This document shows positions 19,182 to 27,341 of a stretch of 64,000 nt of DNA, piece after piece. The position numbers were made by a program, and so were the translations under genes. This DNA is from Pseudomonadota bacterium (GTDB taxonomy: Bacteria; Pseudomonadota; Gammaproteobacteria; Steroidobacterales; Steroidobacteraceae). Every line of letters begins with the position of its first letter. Positions within the stretch are counted from its first letter, which is position 1. The notes under the pieces are model-generated. The model was not told where the DNA came from and did no database searches. It was given only the letters and a program-made list of their open reading frames with translations. Location: the NCBI GenBank assembly GCA_016720075.1, contig JADJXW010000003.1, positions 186,001-250,000 on the forward strand. The letters are read 5' to 3'.

Positions 19182-19583
19182 TCAGCCGATGGGAGGTCGA
19201 AGGTCCGGCGGACGAGTGATGGTCGGTGCCGGAAGATCCGCGCAGGGCATTACCGCCTGGCCCGGCTGCGGCGCCAGCCGCAATACAGCGAACGGCAGAC
19301 CGCAGGCGGCCGCGCAATGGCAGCTGCCGGTCTTGCAGCAACCATCATCATGGGATCCGTCGTGATCTGGCGCGGGAGCGGATTCGGCCTCGGTGTGGCA
19401 GGGCATGCCAGACATCATTGCCGCATCATCCGCAGAAAGCGGCTGCGCGACTTCCACGGCAACGCTGGCAGCCTCTGCTGGCATGACCATCGCGGCCTGG
19501 GCAAAGCCCGCATGCAGCGGCAGCAACACGGCCAGCATGAGCCGCAGCCACTTCAAACGCGCCCTGGGAATGAAGCCGTTCAC
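19182..19583 (-). CDS. copL: CopL-family metal-binding regulatory protein
   Basis: Small secreted Cys/His-rich protein of about 133 residues. A signal segment LMLAVLLPLHAGFAQA is followed by an acidic, Met-rich stretch with MSGMPCHTE and HDGSHDDGCC, then KTGSCHCAAACGLP, and the characteristic end DLRPPIG. This matches the CopL proteins upstream of copAB in xanthomonads, which are needed for copper-induced expression of that operon. The GTG at 19583 is chosen to give a normal-length signal; an ATG at 19538 is the alternative. It is the first gene of the minus-strand copper set and overlaps the prs stop by four bases. Confidence 0.72.
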   Translation of the reverse strand: MNGFIPRARLKWLRLMLAVLLPLHAGFAQAAMVMPAEAASVAVEVAQPLSADDAAMMSGMPCHTEAESAPAPDHDGSHDDGCCKTGSCHCAAACGLPFAVLRLAPQPGQAVMPCADLPAPTITRPPDLRPPIG

Positions 19584-20496
19584 CTGCCCAGTATAGGAAC
19601 CTGTTCCTGCGGCTGCCAGAAGCGCATCACAGCCCCGGCCAGCAGCGGCGCGAGGTCGATGGCATTGCTGGGGTGCGCAATGGAGTTCGTCGTCACTATT
19701 CTCCCCGCGCCAGCCTGCTGCAGCGCCTCCAGCGCGTCTGGCGCGAAGATGCCATGCACGCCCATGCACACAGGCGGCGCGGAACCCACCGCCCTGCACT
19801 GCCTGACGGTCTGCGCCATGGTCTGGCCCGAGGAAATGATGTCATCCACCAGCACCGGCGTACGTCCGCTCAGCTCACCGGCAGGTAGCGCGCTGACCGA
19901 CACGTCGCGATCGCCCCGACGCTGCTTCTTCAGCACCCGCCAGGGACAATCTGCAGAGGCCGCCACGGAGCTCACCCACTGCTCGCTTTCCTCGTCCGGC
20001 CCGATCAGCACCGGATCGCCCACGTTGGCGCGTATCCATGCCGCCAGCAGCGGCGCCGCCTGCAGCGCCACGGCGGGAATGGCGTAGATGTCGGCCAGCG
20101 CATGCCAGCGATGCAGAGGAGGATCCACCGTCACCAGCCAGTCGAACTGCCGGGACACCAGCCGCGCGAAGCTGGTTGAGGTGATGGCCTCGCCCGGCTC
20201 GAACCGCGCATCCTGACGCATGTACGCCAGGTAGGGCGCCACCAGCCCCACGCTTGCCGCGCCCAGCTCGCGCAGCTGTCGGTGATGAATGCCAGTGGCA
20301 GGAAGTGCGGATTGGGTTCATGCAGCGTGCACAGCACGGCCACATGCCTGCCGCTGACGTCGGCTTCGATGCGCACGTGGGACTCGCCGTCCGGAAACTC
20401 GCGCAGCGCCAGGGGTATGTCGGGCACCGCCAGCGCCGCACGCAGCGCGGAAGCCAGCGCCGCCTGGCCCGGCAGCGCCAGCAGCGCCGCGCTCAC
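19580..20496 (-). CDS. prs: ribose-phosphate pyrophosphokinase (PRPP synthase) family (one frameshift near 20285)
   Basis: About 305 residues when repaired. It keeps the family blocks LREFPDGESHVRIEADVSGR, the ATP-loop-like YLAYMRQDARFEPGEA, LVTVDPPLHRWHALADIY, PVLIGPDEESEQWV and the PRPP-binding loop PVLVDDIISSGQTMAQTV. The RQDxRFxPGEA wording resembles the archaeal-type (class III) enzymes more than the housekeeping bacterial one. The break between FITD and LRELGAA-type sequence fits loss of one C from CC. GTG at 20496 overlaps the phosphorylase stop (GTGA). This looks like a specialised paralogue that makes PRPP, or a related ribose bisphosphate, next to a phosphorylase. Confidence 0.82.
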
Positions 20497-21995
20497 CGCG
20501 ATTCCACGCGGACGATGTCCGGATGGTGGGTGGCGAACGAGAGCGCATAGTCCCGTTCGCCCGGGGCTTCCGCATGGATCGTGTACAGCGCTGCGCCACG
20601 TTCCACGCGCTGTCCAAGACGCACATGCAGGTCCACGCCCGCGGCGCGCGACAGTGGCGCGCCGGCCAGCTTGGCCACCTGCGCGATGCGGCGATTGTCC
20701 ACGGCCACGCATTCTCCGGTGTGCTGCGAAACGATCGTGCGCGTGAGCGGGGCGACCTGCGGTTCGCGGAAACCGCCCTGCGCCTCGCAGATGGCCAGGA
20801 ATTTGGTCCAGGCCCGGCCTGAATCCAGGATCTGCGCCGCCATCCGCGCGCCGGTGCCCGCCTTCACCTGGGGCGACATTTCCAGCACGTGCGCGGCCAG
20901 ATTCAATGCACGCTCGCGCAGGTCATCCGGCGCATCCGCCTCGCGACGCAGCACCGCCAGCACATCGCGCGCTTCCAGCGCCGGCCCGATGCCACGCCCC
21001 ACGGGCTGCGAACCATCGCTGACCTGCACATCCACGCTGATGCCCAGCGCGGCGCCGACCGTTTCGAACCGCTCGCGCAGCGCGCGCGCGGCTTCCACCG
21101 AGCGCACCTTTGCGGTGGGCCCCACCGGCATGTCGATCACCACATGCGTTGAACCGGCGGCGATCTTCTTCGACAGCACCGACGCCACCAGATGCCCCTC
21201 GCTGTCGAAATCCAGCGGCCGCTCCACGCGGATCAGCAGGTCATCGGCCGGACTCAGGCGCACGTTGCCGCCCCAGACGATGCAACCGCCCTCGCTCTCG
21301 ACCACACGACGCATCTGCTTCACATCGAGGCCCACCGGCGCCATCACTTCCATGGTGTCGGCCGTTCCGGCGGGCGAAGTGATCGCGCGGGAAGAGGTCT
21401 TGGGTATGATCAGGCCGGCGGCGGCAACGATGGGCACCACGATCAGCGTGGTGCGATTGCCCGGAAGCCCTCCCACGCAGTGCTTGTCCACCACCACGGG
21501 CGATTGCCACGTGAGCCGCTCTCCGGTTTCCACCATCGCGCGCGTGAGCGACAGGGTTTCGTCGGCGTCCATGCGATCACCCGCGCAGGCGGTGACCAGC
21601 GCGGCCAGGTGCAGGTTCGAGTAGTGCCCGTTGACGATATCCGTGACGATCTCGCGCCACGCCGCATCGCCGAGGCGCTGGCCGTAGACCTTGGCGCGCA
21701 GCGCGCTCACCGACTCCAGCGGATCCGGATGACCCACGTGGATCTGCGAGCCTTCCTGAGCGCCCAGCGCCAGCCAGGCGCTCTCGGACAGGCTGGCCTC
21801 GCATTCCTCCAGCATCTGCGACGCCACGACATTGAGCGTGGCGATCAGATGCCGGTCTCCCAGCGTCACCTGCACGCGTGACTGCGCCACGAACCCTTCC
21901 GAGCGGCAGACGTGGCAGTTGCGGTTCATGTAGAGAACCGCCTCGTGATAGGTGTCGATCCCCAGCCGTTTGAGCGTCAGGGTGCTGTTGGCCAC
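20493..21995 (-). CDS. thymidine phosphorylase/AMP phosphorylase-like enzyme
   Basis: Protein of 500 residues of the long thymidine-phosphorylase branch that also holds archaeal AMP phosphorylase. It carries an extra N-terminal domain of about 85 residues (LTLKRLGIDTYHEAVLYMNR) before the glycosyltransferase-family-3 core: SLTRAMVETGERLTW, VVDKHCVGGLPGNRTTLIVV (phosphate-binding KHCVGG), KTSSRAITSPAGTADTMEVM, and the C-terminal barrel-sandwich domain GVDLHVRLGQRVERGAALYT. It cleaves a nucleoside or nucleoside 5'-phosphate with Pi to base and ribose phosphate. GTG start, 3 bases after the peroxidase stop; its stop overlaps the prs start. The pairing suggests nucleotide-ribose recycling to PRPP. 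Confidence 0.88.
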   Translation of the reverse strand: MANSTLTLKRLGIDTYHEAVLYMNRNCHVCRSEGFVAQSRVQVTLGDRHLIATLNVVASQMLEECEASLSESAWLALGAQEGSQIHVGHPDPLESVSALRAKVYGQRLGDAAWREIVTDIVNGHYSNLHLAALVTACAGDRMDADETLSLTRAMVETGERLTWQSPVVVDKHCVGGLPGNRTTLIVVPIVAAAGLIIPKTSSRAITSPAGTADTMEVMAPVGLDVKQMRRVVESEGGCIVWGGNVRLSPADDLLIRVERPLDFDSEGHLVASVLSKKIAAGSTHVVIDMPVGPTAKVRSVEAARALRERFETVGAALGISVDVQVSDGSQPVGRGIGPALEARDVLAVLRREADAPDDLRERALNLAAHVLEMSPQVKAGTGARMAAQILDSGRAWTKFLAICEAQGGFREPQVAPLTRTIVSQHTGECVAVDNRRIAQVAKLAGAPLSRAAGVDLHVRLGQRVERGAALYTIHAEAPGERDYALSFATHHPDIVRVESR

Positions 21996-21998
21996 GAC

Positions 21999-22595
21999 TT
22001 ACTTCAGCAGCGTTTCCACCGCGGCCGCGAACTCGGCCGACTCCGGCGCGACGCTGCTGCCCATGTGCTGCAGCACTTTGCCGTCGGCACGCACCAGGTA
22101 CTTGTTGAAATTCCACGAGGGCGCCTTGGTCTGCCGCGCCAGCTCCTGGAAGACGGGATTGGACTTGCCGCCCTTCACATGCGTGGGCGCCAGCATCGTG
22201 AACGTCACGCCATTGTTGAGGAAGCAGATCTCCGCCGCCTTGGCTTCGTCGGCATCTTCCTGGTTGAAGTCATCCGAGGCGAAGCCCACGAGCACCAGGC
22301 CCCGATCCTTGTATTTCTGCCAGGCGGCTTCCAGCCCCTTGAACTGCGGTGTGTAGCCGCAGTGGCTGGCCGTGTTGACGATCAGCAGCGGCCTGCCCGC
22401 GAAGGCCTGGCAGATATTCACCTTCTGCGAGGAATGCAGCTTGCGGTATTCCTGGTTGAGCCACGCAGGGCAGAACGCGGCCTGCGGCGCGGGCGCTGCA
22501 ACGGGGGCATTGGCGGCCTTGGCGGCAGGCGCGGCGCCCGAGCCTGCAACCAGCATCGCGGCGGTCACGAACAGGGCGGATACGACATTGCGCAT
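21999..22595 (-). CDS. secreted glutathione-peroxidase family protein
   Basis: 198 residues with a signal peptide (VVSALFVTAAMLVAGSGAAP). The peroxidatic site is NTASHCGYTPQFKGLE with Cys79 in place of selenocysteine; the partner Gln region reads GFASDDFNQED and the Trp/Asn motif is SWNFNKYLV, so the catalytic tetrad is present. These exported Cys-type enzymes usually work with thioredoxin-like donors. ATG at 22595 follows a strong GGAGG. First gene of a three-gene operon with the phosphorylase and PRPP synthase; why a peroxidase is grouped with nucleotide salvage is unclear. Confidence 0.88.
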   Translation of the reverse strand: MRNVVSALFVTAAMLVAGSGAAPAAKAANAPVAAPAPQAAFCPAWLNQEYRKLHSSQKVNICQAFAGRPLLIVNTASHCGYTPQFKGLEAAWQKYKDRGLVLVGFASDDFNQEDADEAKAAEICFLNNGVTFTMLAPTHVKGGKSNPVFQELARQTKAPSWNFNKYLVRADGKVLQHMGSSVAPESAEFAAAVETLLK

Positions 22596-22708
22596 GGGTG
22601 TTCCTCCGGTGGGTAGCCGAGACTAGCAAACCGCCACCTGAAGTACAGCGCATTGCCGGCTCAAGGCGAATGGTTGCCGCCCAGCAGTGTGCGTGCCACG
22701 CTTCGCCG

Positions 22709-23362
22709 ATGCATCACTGGCTACCCGCCTGGCCCCTGCTCATCGCGTTCATCGCCGCTTCGCTGGCGCTCGCCGTCACGCCGGGACCCGGAGTCATCTA
22801 TATCGTCACGCGCAGCATGTCGCAGGGACGTTCTGCGGGGTTTGCATCGGTCGCCGGCATCGCGCTGGGCAATTCGGTGAATGCCGCGGCAGCCGCGCTG
22901 GGCCTGGCGGCGGTGCTGGCCACCTCGGCACTGCTCTATGCCGTGCTGAAGTACCTCGGCGCTGCCTATCTCTTTTACCTGGCCTACCAGATGTTCCGGC
23001 AGGCCGACGCGACCACCCGGGCGGCCGCTCCGCCCCCTTCGCGGCCGCTGCACGTGTTCCGCGATGGAGTAGTGGTCGCGGTGCTGAATCCGAAGACCGC
23101 GCTGTTCTACGCCGCGCTGCTGCCGCAGTTCGTCGACTCGCCGGCTGATTTCACGCGGCAGGCCCTGGTGCTCGGCGGACTGTTCGTGGCCATCGCCGGC
23201 GTGTCGGATTCCATGTATGTGCTGCTTTCGCGCGCCATTGCCGCTCGCCTGGGCACCATGACGCGCGGCCTTCGCACCGGACGCTACGCGGCGGCGGCCA
23301 TGTACGCGGGCCTGGGCCTGCTGGCCACGACGACGAACCATCCGGGCAGGCCGCCGCGCTAG
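22709..23362 (+). CDS. LysE/RhtB-family amino-acid exporter
   Basis: 217-residue inner-membrane protein with about six helices. The first helix ends in the family signature LAVTPGPGVIYIVTRSMSQG, then GFASVAGIALGNSVNAAAAA and the central DGVVVAVLNPKTALFYAALL, PQFVD, all typical of LysE translocators. ATG at 22709 begins MHHWLPAWPLLIAF. It exports an unknown amino acid or metabolite. The following MFS gene starts within 25-100 bases on the same strand and may be co-transcribed. Confidence 0.88.
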   Translation: MHHWLPAWPLLIAFIAASLALAVTPGPGVIYIVTRSMSQGRSAGFASVAGIALGNSVNAAAAALGLAAVLATSALLYAVLKYLGAAYLFYLAYQMFRQADATTRAAAPPPSRPLHVFRDGVVVAVLNPKTALFYAALLPQFVDSPADFTRQALVLGGLFVAIAGVSDSMYVLLSRAIAARLGTMTRGLRTGRYAAAAMYAGLGLLATTTNHPGRPPR

Positions 23363-23385
23363 CCCTCCGCCCGGAAATCCCCACC

Positions 23386-24567
23386 CTGCCTTCTTCCGAA
23401 CAACGCAACGTCCTGCTGCTGGCTGGCGCCCAGGCGCTCGCCCAGACCACCTCGGTTGTGGTGATAACCGCCTCGGGCGTGGTGGGACTGAGCCTTGCGC
23501 CTGACCGGAGCCTGGCCACGCTGCCGGTGGCCATGACGCTGGTGGGGACGGCGGCGACGCTGATTCCCGCTTCGTGGTTCATGCAGCGCTTCGGGCGGCG
23601 CGCGGGTTTCGCGCTCGGCGCAACGATGGGATGCCTGGCGGGCCTTGCGGCCGCAGCAGCCGTGCACATCCACAGCTTCGCGCTCTTTCTGTTCGCCGCC
23701 TTCCTGGTGGGCTGCTTCTCGGGCTTTGCCCAGTACTACCGTTTCGCCGCCGCGGACGTGGCCAGCGATGCATTTCGCAGCCGCGCGATTTCCTGGGTCG
23801 TGTCGGGCGGTGTGGTGGCGGCCATCGCGGGACCAGCCATCGTGCGCTTCACCGACACGCTGGCCTCGCCGCCCTTCCTCGCCACGTATCTGGCGCTGAT
23901 CGCGCTGGGCATTGTTTCGCTGCTGTTCATCACGCGCCTCTCGATACCGCCGATGCGCGTCGAACAGGGCGAGGGGCCCTCACGCCCGCTGTGGGAGATA
24001 ATCCGCCAGCCCGTGTATCTCACGGCGCTCGCGGGCTCCACCGTCGGCTTCGCCGTGATGACCACCGTGATGACGGCCACCCCCATCGCCATGCTGATGT
24101 GCGGCCAGACCGTGGCGGATTCGACGCTGGTGATCCAGTGGCATGTGCTGGGCATGTACGTGCCGTCGTTCTTCACCGGTTCTCTGATCCGGCGGCATGG
24201 CGTGCTCGCGGTGATGGGCTGCGGCATCGTGCTGCTGGGCGCGCACGTGGTCATCGCGCTGTCGGGCGTCGAGTTCCTGCATTTCGTGTCGGGGCTGACA
24301 CTGCTGGGCGTGGGCTGGAATTTCCTGTTCGTCGGCGGCACCACGCTGCTGACCGAAGCCTATCGCCCCGCCGAGCGCGCCAAGGCACAGGCCGCGCATG
24401 ACTTCATCATGTTCGCGGTGGTGAGCGCGGGATCGTTCTCCGCTGGCGCGCTGCTCGATGGCTGGGGATGGAACGCCGTGAATCTGGTCGTTCTGCCATT
24501 CCTGTTCCTGGCTGCCGCGGCAGTGCTGGCGATGGCCTTGAAATCAGGACCCAGGCCCGGTCGATAG
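23386..24567 (+). CDS. MFS transporter, start uncertain
   Basis: 12-helix major facilitator. The reading frame clearly codes a first helix (RNVLLLAGAQALAQTTSVVV) upstream of the first GTG at 23458, yet between 23363 and 23458 there is no ATG, GTG or TTG in frame. The start is therefore placed at a CTG (23386), or the real start codon is hidden by a base error. Other family marks: SWFMQRFGRRAGFALGATMG (loop 2-3), FAQYYRFAAADVASDAFRSR (loop 4-5 area), and HDFIMFAVVSAGSFSAGALL near the end. Likely a drug or metabolite exporter of the type paired with glutathione/redox genes; substrate unknown. Confidence 0.82.
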   Translation: MPSSEQRNVLLLAGAQALAQTTSVVVITASGVVGLSLAPDRSLATLPVAMTLVGTAATLIPASWFMQRFGRRAGFALGATMGCLAGLAAAAAVHIHSFALFLFAAFLVGCFSGFAQYYRFAAADVASDAFRSRAISWVVSGGVVAAIAGPAIVRFTDTLASPPFLATYLALIALGIVSLLFITRLSIPPMRVEQGEGPSRPLWEIIRQPVYLTALAGSTVGFAVMTTVMTATPIAMLMCGQTVADSTLVIQWHVLGMYVPSFFTGSLIRRHGVLAVMGCGIVLLGAHVVIALSGVEFLHFVSGLTLLGVGWNFLFVGGTTLLTEAYRPAERAKAQAAHDFIMFAVVSAGSFSAGALLDGWGWNAVNLVVLPFLFLAAAAVLAMALKSGPRPGR

Positions 24568-24649
24568 TCAGGCCTGAATCCTCCGCGATGAGCTGATTTG
24601 CCTTCCTTAGTGTAGATTGCCCGGATCGCACCCATACGAGAGCACTCAC

Positions 24650-24751
24650 ATGAGCAAGGGCCTGGAACGCAAGAAGGAAGGCAAGAAGAAGGCCGCCAAG
24701 ACCTTCGAGGAAAAGCGCGCCGCGAAGCGGGAAAAGAAAGACAAACGCTAG
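24650..24751 (+). CDS. 33-residue Lys-rich small protein
   Basis: Open frame of 33 codons starting at an ATG, with sequence of the form MSKGLERKKEGKKKAAKTFE continuing to a KDKR end; over a third of residues are Lys or Arg, balanced by Glu. It resembles a class of tiny conserved basic proteins in proteobacteria that start MSKG and have no known function. An AT-containing stretch just upstream (TTAGTGTAGATT, 24607-24618) could be a promoter. The frame stops three bases before the convergent prpD stop. Real by composition and position, but short enough that chance cannot be excluded. Confidence 0.6.
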   Translation: MSKGLERKKEGKKKAAKTFEEKRAAKREKKDKR

Positions 24752-24754
24752 GCG

Positions 24755-26203
24755 CTACAGCGCCAGGGCGCCCATCAGCTGCGGCACGGGCAGTCCCTGC
24801 AGGGCCTTCGGGTCGGCGAACAGGCCGACCAGGCCCTGAGCCTGCGGCGCCGGATAGTGCGCGCGCACGGCGGCTTCGAACTTGGCCTCCAGCAGCGGAA
24901 TGCCCTCCGCGCGCCGCAAGCGATGGCCGATCGGATAGTCCACGTGCACGCGCCGCGTGGCGGAGCCATCCCTGAACTTCACCTGCATCGCGTTGCCGAT
25001 GAAGCGTTTGTCGGGCGCGTAGTAATCGCTAGTGAACTGCGGATTCTCGACCACGCGCATGCGCGCGCGCAGCGCGTCGACGCGCGGGTCTGCGGCCACG
25101 TCATCCTCGTAGTCGGCCGCCGTCAGGCGCCCGAAGATCAGCGGGATCGCGCTCATGTACTGGATGCAGTGATCCCGATCGGCGGGATTCGACAGCGGCC
25201 CGGTCTTGTCGATGATGCGCACGCCGGGTTCCTGGGTCTCGATCAGCACCTCGGTTACCTCGTCTAGCCGGCCGCGCACTTCCGCGTGCAGCGCCAGCGC
25301 GCATTCCACGGCCGTCTGCGCGTGGAACTCGGCGGGGTAGCTGATCTTGAACAGCACGTTTTCCATCACGTAGCTGTCCAGCGGACGGGCAAGCTTCAGC
25401 GCCTGCCCCTTGAACAGCACGTCCTGGAAACCCCAACGCGGCGTGCTGAGCGCCGAGGGATAACCCATCTCGCCCGTCATCGTCAGCAGCGCCAGGCGCA
25501 CGGCGCGCGCCGTGGCGTCGCCAGCAGCCCAGCTCTTGCGCGAACCGGTATTCGGCGCATGACGATAGGTGCGCAGCGCGCCCCCATCGACCCAGGCGTT
25601 CGATACCGCATCGATCACCTGGCCCTGAGAGCCGCCGAGCATCACGGTGGCCACGGCCGTGGAGGCCACGCGCACCAGCAGCACGTGATCGAGCCCCACG
25701 CGGTTGAAGGAGTTCTCGAGCGCCAGCACGCCCTGGATCTCGTGCGCCTTGATCATCGCGGTGAGCACATCGCGGACGACCAGCGGCGGCGCGCCCTCGG
25801 GCCGACCGCCGCGCGAACGCCAGTCGGCCACGGCCAGGATGGCGCCGAGATTGTCCGAAGGATGCCCCCACTCCGCGGCGAGCCAGGTGTCGTTGAAGTC
25901 GAGCCAGCGCACGAGCGCGCCGATATTGAAAGCGCCCTGCACCGGATCAAGTTCCCAGCCGCAGCCGGGCACGCGCACGCCACCGGGCAGCGTGGCGCCG
26001 GGCACCACCGGTCCCAGCACCCGCCGACAGGCCGGATAGGCCAGCGCCATCAGGCTGCAGGCGATGCTGTCCATCAGGCAGTAGCGCGCGGTGTCGTAGG
26101 CCAGGGGGCTTGCGACCTGGTGATCGCGGGCGTAGCGCGCGATGTCGACCATCAACGCGTCGGGCGCGGGGCGTACTGCCGATCTGCTGTCGTGCGCGGA
26201 CAT
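24755..26203 (-). CDS. prpD: 2-methylcitrate dehydratase (PrpD, MmgE/PrpD family)
   Basis: 482 residues; dehydrates 2-methylcitrate to 2-methyl-cis-aconitate in propionate degradation. Family blocks: YDTARYCLMDSIACSLMALA, then the substrate-site WLDFNDTWLAAEWGHPSDNL, ALENSFNRVGLDHVLLVRVA, NAWVDGGALRTYRHAPNTGS and KISYPAEFHAQTAVECALAL. ATG at 26203 has GAGG upstream; the frame remains open further only by chance. It follows prpC by seven bases, third gene of prpBCD. Convergent with the small Lys-rich gene. Confidence 0.93.
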   Translation of the reverse strand: MSAHDSRSAVRPAPDALMVDIARYARDHQVASPLAYDTARYCLMDSIACSLMALAYPACRRVLGPVVPGATLPGGVRVPGCGWELDPVQGAFNIGALVRWLDFNDTWLAAEWGHPSDNLGAILAVADWRSRGGRPEGAPPLVVRDVLTAMIKAHEIQGVLALENSFNRVGLDHVLLVRVASTAVATVMLGGSQGQVIDAVSNAWVDGGALRTYRHAPNTGSRKSWAAGDATARAVRLALLTMTGEMGYPSALSTPRWGFQDVLFKGQALKLARPLDSYVMENVLFKISYPAEFHAQTAVECALALHAEVRGRLDEVTEVLIETQEPGVRIIDKTGPLSNPADRDHCIQYMSAIPLIFGRLTAADYEDDVAADPRVDALRARMRVVENPQFTSDYYAPDKRFIGNAMQVKFRDGSATRRVHVDYPIGHRLRRAEGIPLLEAKFEAAVRAHYPAPQAQGLVGLFADPKALQGLPVPQLMGALAL

Positions 26204-26210
26204 GAAATCC

Positions 26211-27341
26211 TCAGGGCCGCTGCGCGAGCGGCACGAACGGGCGCGGCTCGGGGCCGGTGTAGTTGGCGGAGGGACGGATGATCTTGCCGTCCTCGCGCTG
26301 TTCGATGACATGCGCCGCCCAGCCGGCCGTGCGCGCGACGACGAACAGCGGCGTGAACATCGCCGCGGGCACGCCCATCAGGCTGTAGCTGACCGCGCTG
26401 TACCAGTCCAGGTTCGGGAACATGCGCTTGGTTTCCCACATCACGTTCTCGATGCGTTCGGCCACCGCGTACAGGCGCATGTCGCCCTGCTCCTCGGCCA
26501 GCGACTTCGCGACGCCGCGGATGACCACGTTGCGCGGATCGGCAACGGTGTACACCGGATGGCCAAAGCCGATGATGACCTCGCGCGCGGCGATGCGCTG
26601 GCGGATGTCGGCCTCGGCCTCGTCGGGCGTGGCGTAGCGCTGCAGGATCTCCAGCGCCACCTCGTTCGCGCCGCCATGCTTTGGCCCCCGCAGCGCGCCG
26701 ATGGCCCCGGTGATGCTGGAATAGAGGTCGGACCCTGTGCCGGCGATCACCCGCGCGGTGAACGTGGAGGCATTGAATTCGTGCTCGGCGTACAGGTTGA
26801 GCGAGGTGTGCATGGCGCGCACATGCTTCGGCGCCGAGGGCCGGCCGTGCAGCAGATGCAGGAAATGCCCAGCGATGGAGCGATCCTCGGTCTCGAGGAT
26901 TATGCGCTGCCGCGACCGGCTGTAGTGGTGCCAGTAGCACAGCATCGAGCCCAGCGAGGCGATCAGCCGGTCGGCGATGTCGCGCGCTCCGGCCGCCGCG
27001 TGCGCATCGGGCTCGGGCAGCGCGCAGCCCAGCACCGACACGCCGCTGCGCATCACGTCCATGGGATGCGTGGTGGCCGGCAGCTTCTCGAGCACGTCGC
27101 GCACGACCTGCGGCAGGCCGCGCAGCGCGCGCAGCTTCTCCTGGTATTCCGCCAGCTCCACGCGATTGGGCAACCGGCCGTGGATCAGCAGGTGCGCGAT
27201 CTCCTCGTAGTCGCAGGTCTCGGCGATCTCGATGATGTCGTAGCCGCGGTAGTGCAGGTCGTTGCCGGTCTGCCCCACCGTGCACAGCGCCGTGTTGCCG
27301 GCGACGACTCCCGAGAGGGCGACGGATTTCTTGGGCTTCAC
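26211..27341 (-). CDS. prpC: 2-methylcitrate synthase
   Basis: 376-residue enzyme of the citrate-synthase family, condensing propionyl-CoA with oxaloacetate. It begins KPKKSVALSGVVAGNTALCT and LHYRGYDIIEIAE, as PrpC proteins do; catalytic-region motifs are GPKHGGANEVALEILQ (active-site His), IGFGHPVYTVADPRN (second His) and the C-terminal AHVIEQREDGKIIRPSANYT. Size and the short N-terminus fit methylcitrate rather than hexameric citrate synthase. GTG start overlaps the prpB stop (GTGA), so translation is coupled. Confidence 0.94.
   Translation of the reverse strand: MKPKKSVALSGVVAGNTALCTVGQTGNDLHYRGYDIIEIAETCDYEEIAHLLIHGRLPNRVELAEYQEKLRALRGLPQVVRDVLEKLPATTHPMDVMRSGVSVLGCALPEPDAHAAAGARDIADRLIASLGSMLCYWHHYSRSRQRIILETEDRSIAGHFLHLLHGRPSAPKHVRAMHTSLNLYAEHEFNASTFTARVIAGTGSDLYSSITGAIGALRGPKHGGANEVALEILQRYATPDEAEADIRQRIAAREVIIGFGHPVYTVADPRNVVIRGVAKSLAEEQGDMRLYAVAERIENVMWETKRMFPNLDWYSAVSYSLMGVPAAMFTPLFVVARTAGWAAHVIEQREDGKIIRPSANYTGPEPRPFVPLAQRP

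Noticed and set aside
25286..26281. 331-codon plus-strand frame opposite prpD
   Set aside because: Composition (His/Arg-rich) is typical of antisense shadows; prpD on the other strand is complete and conserved.
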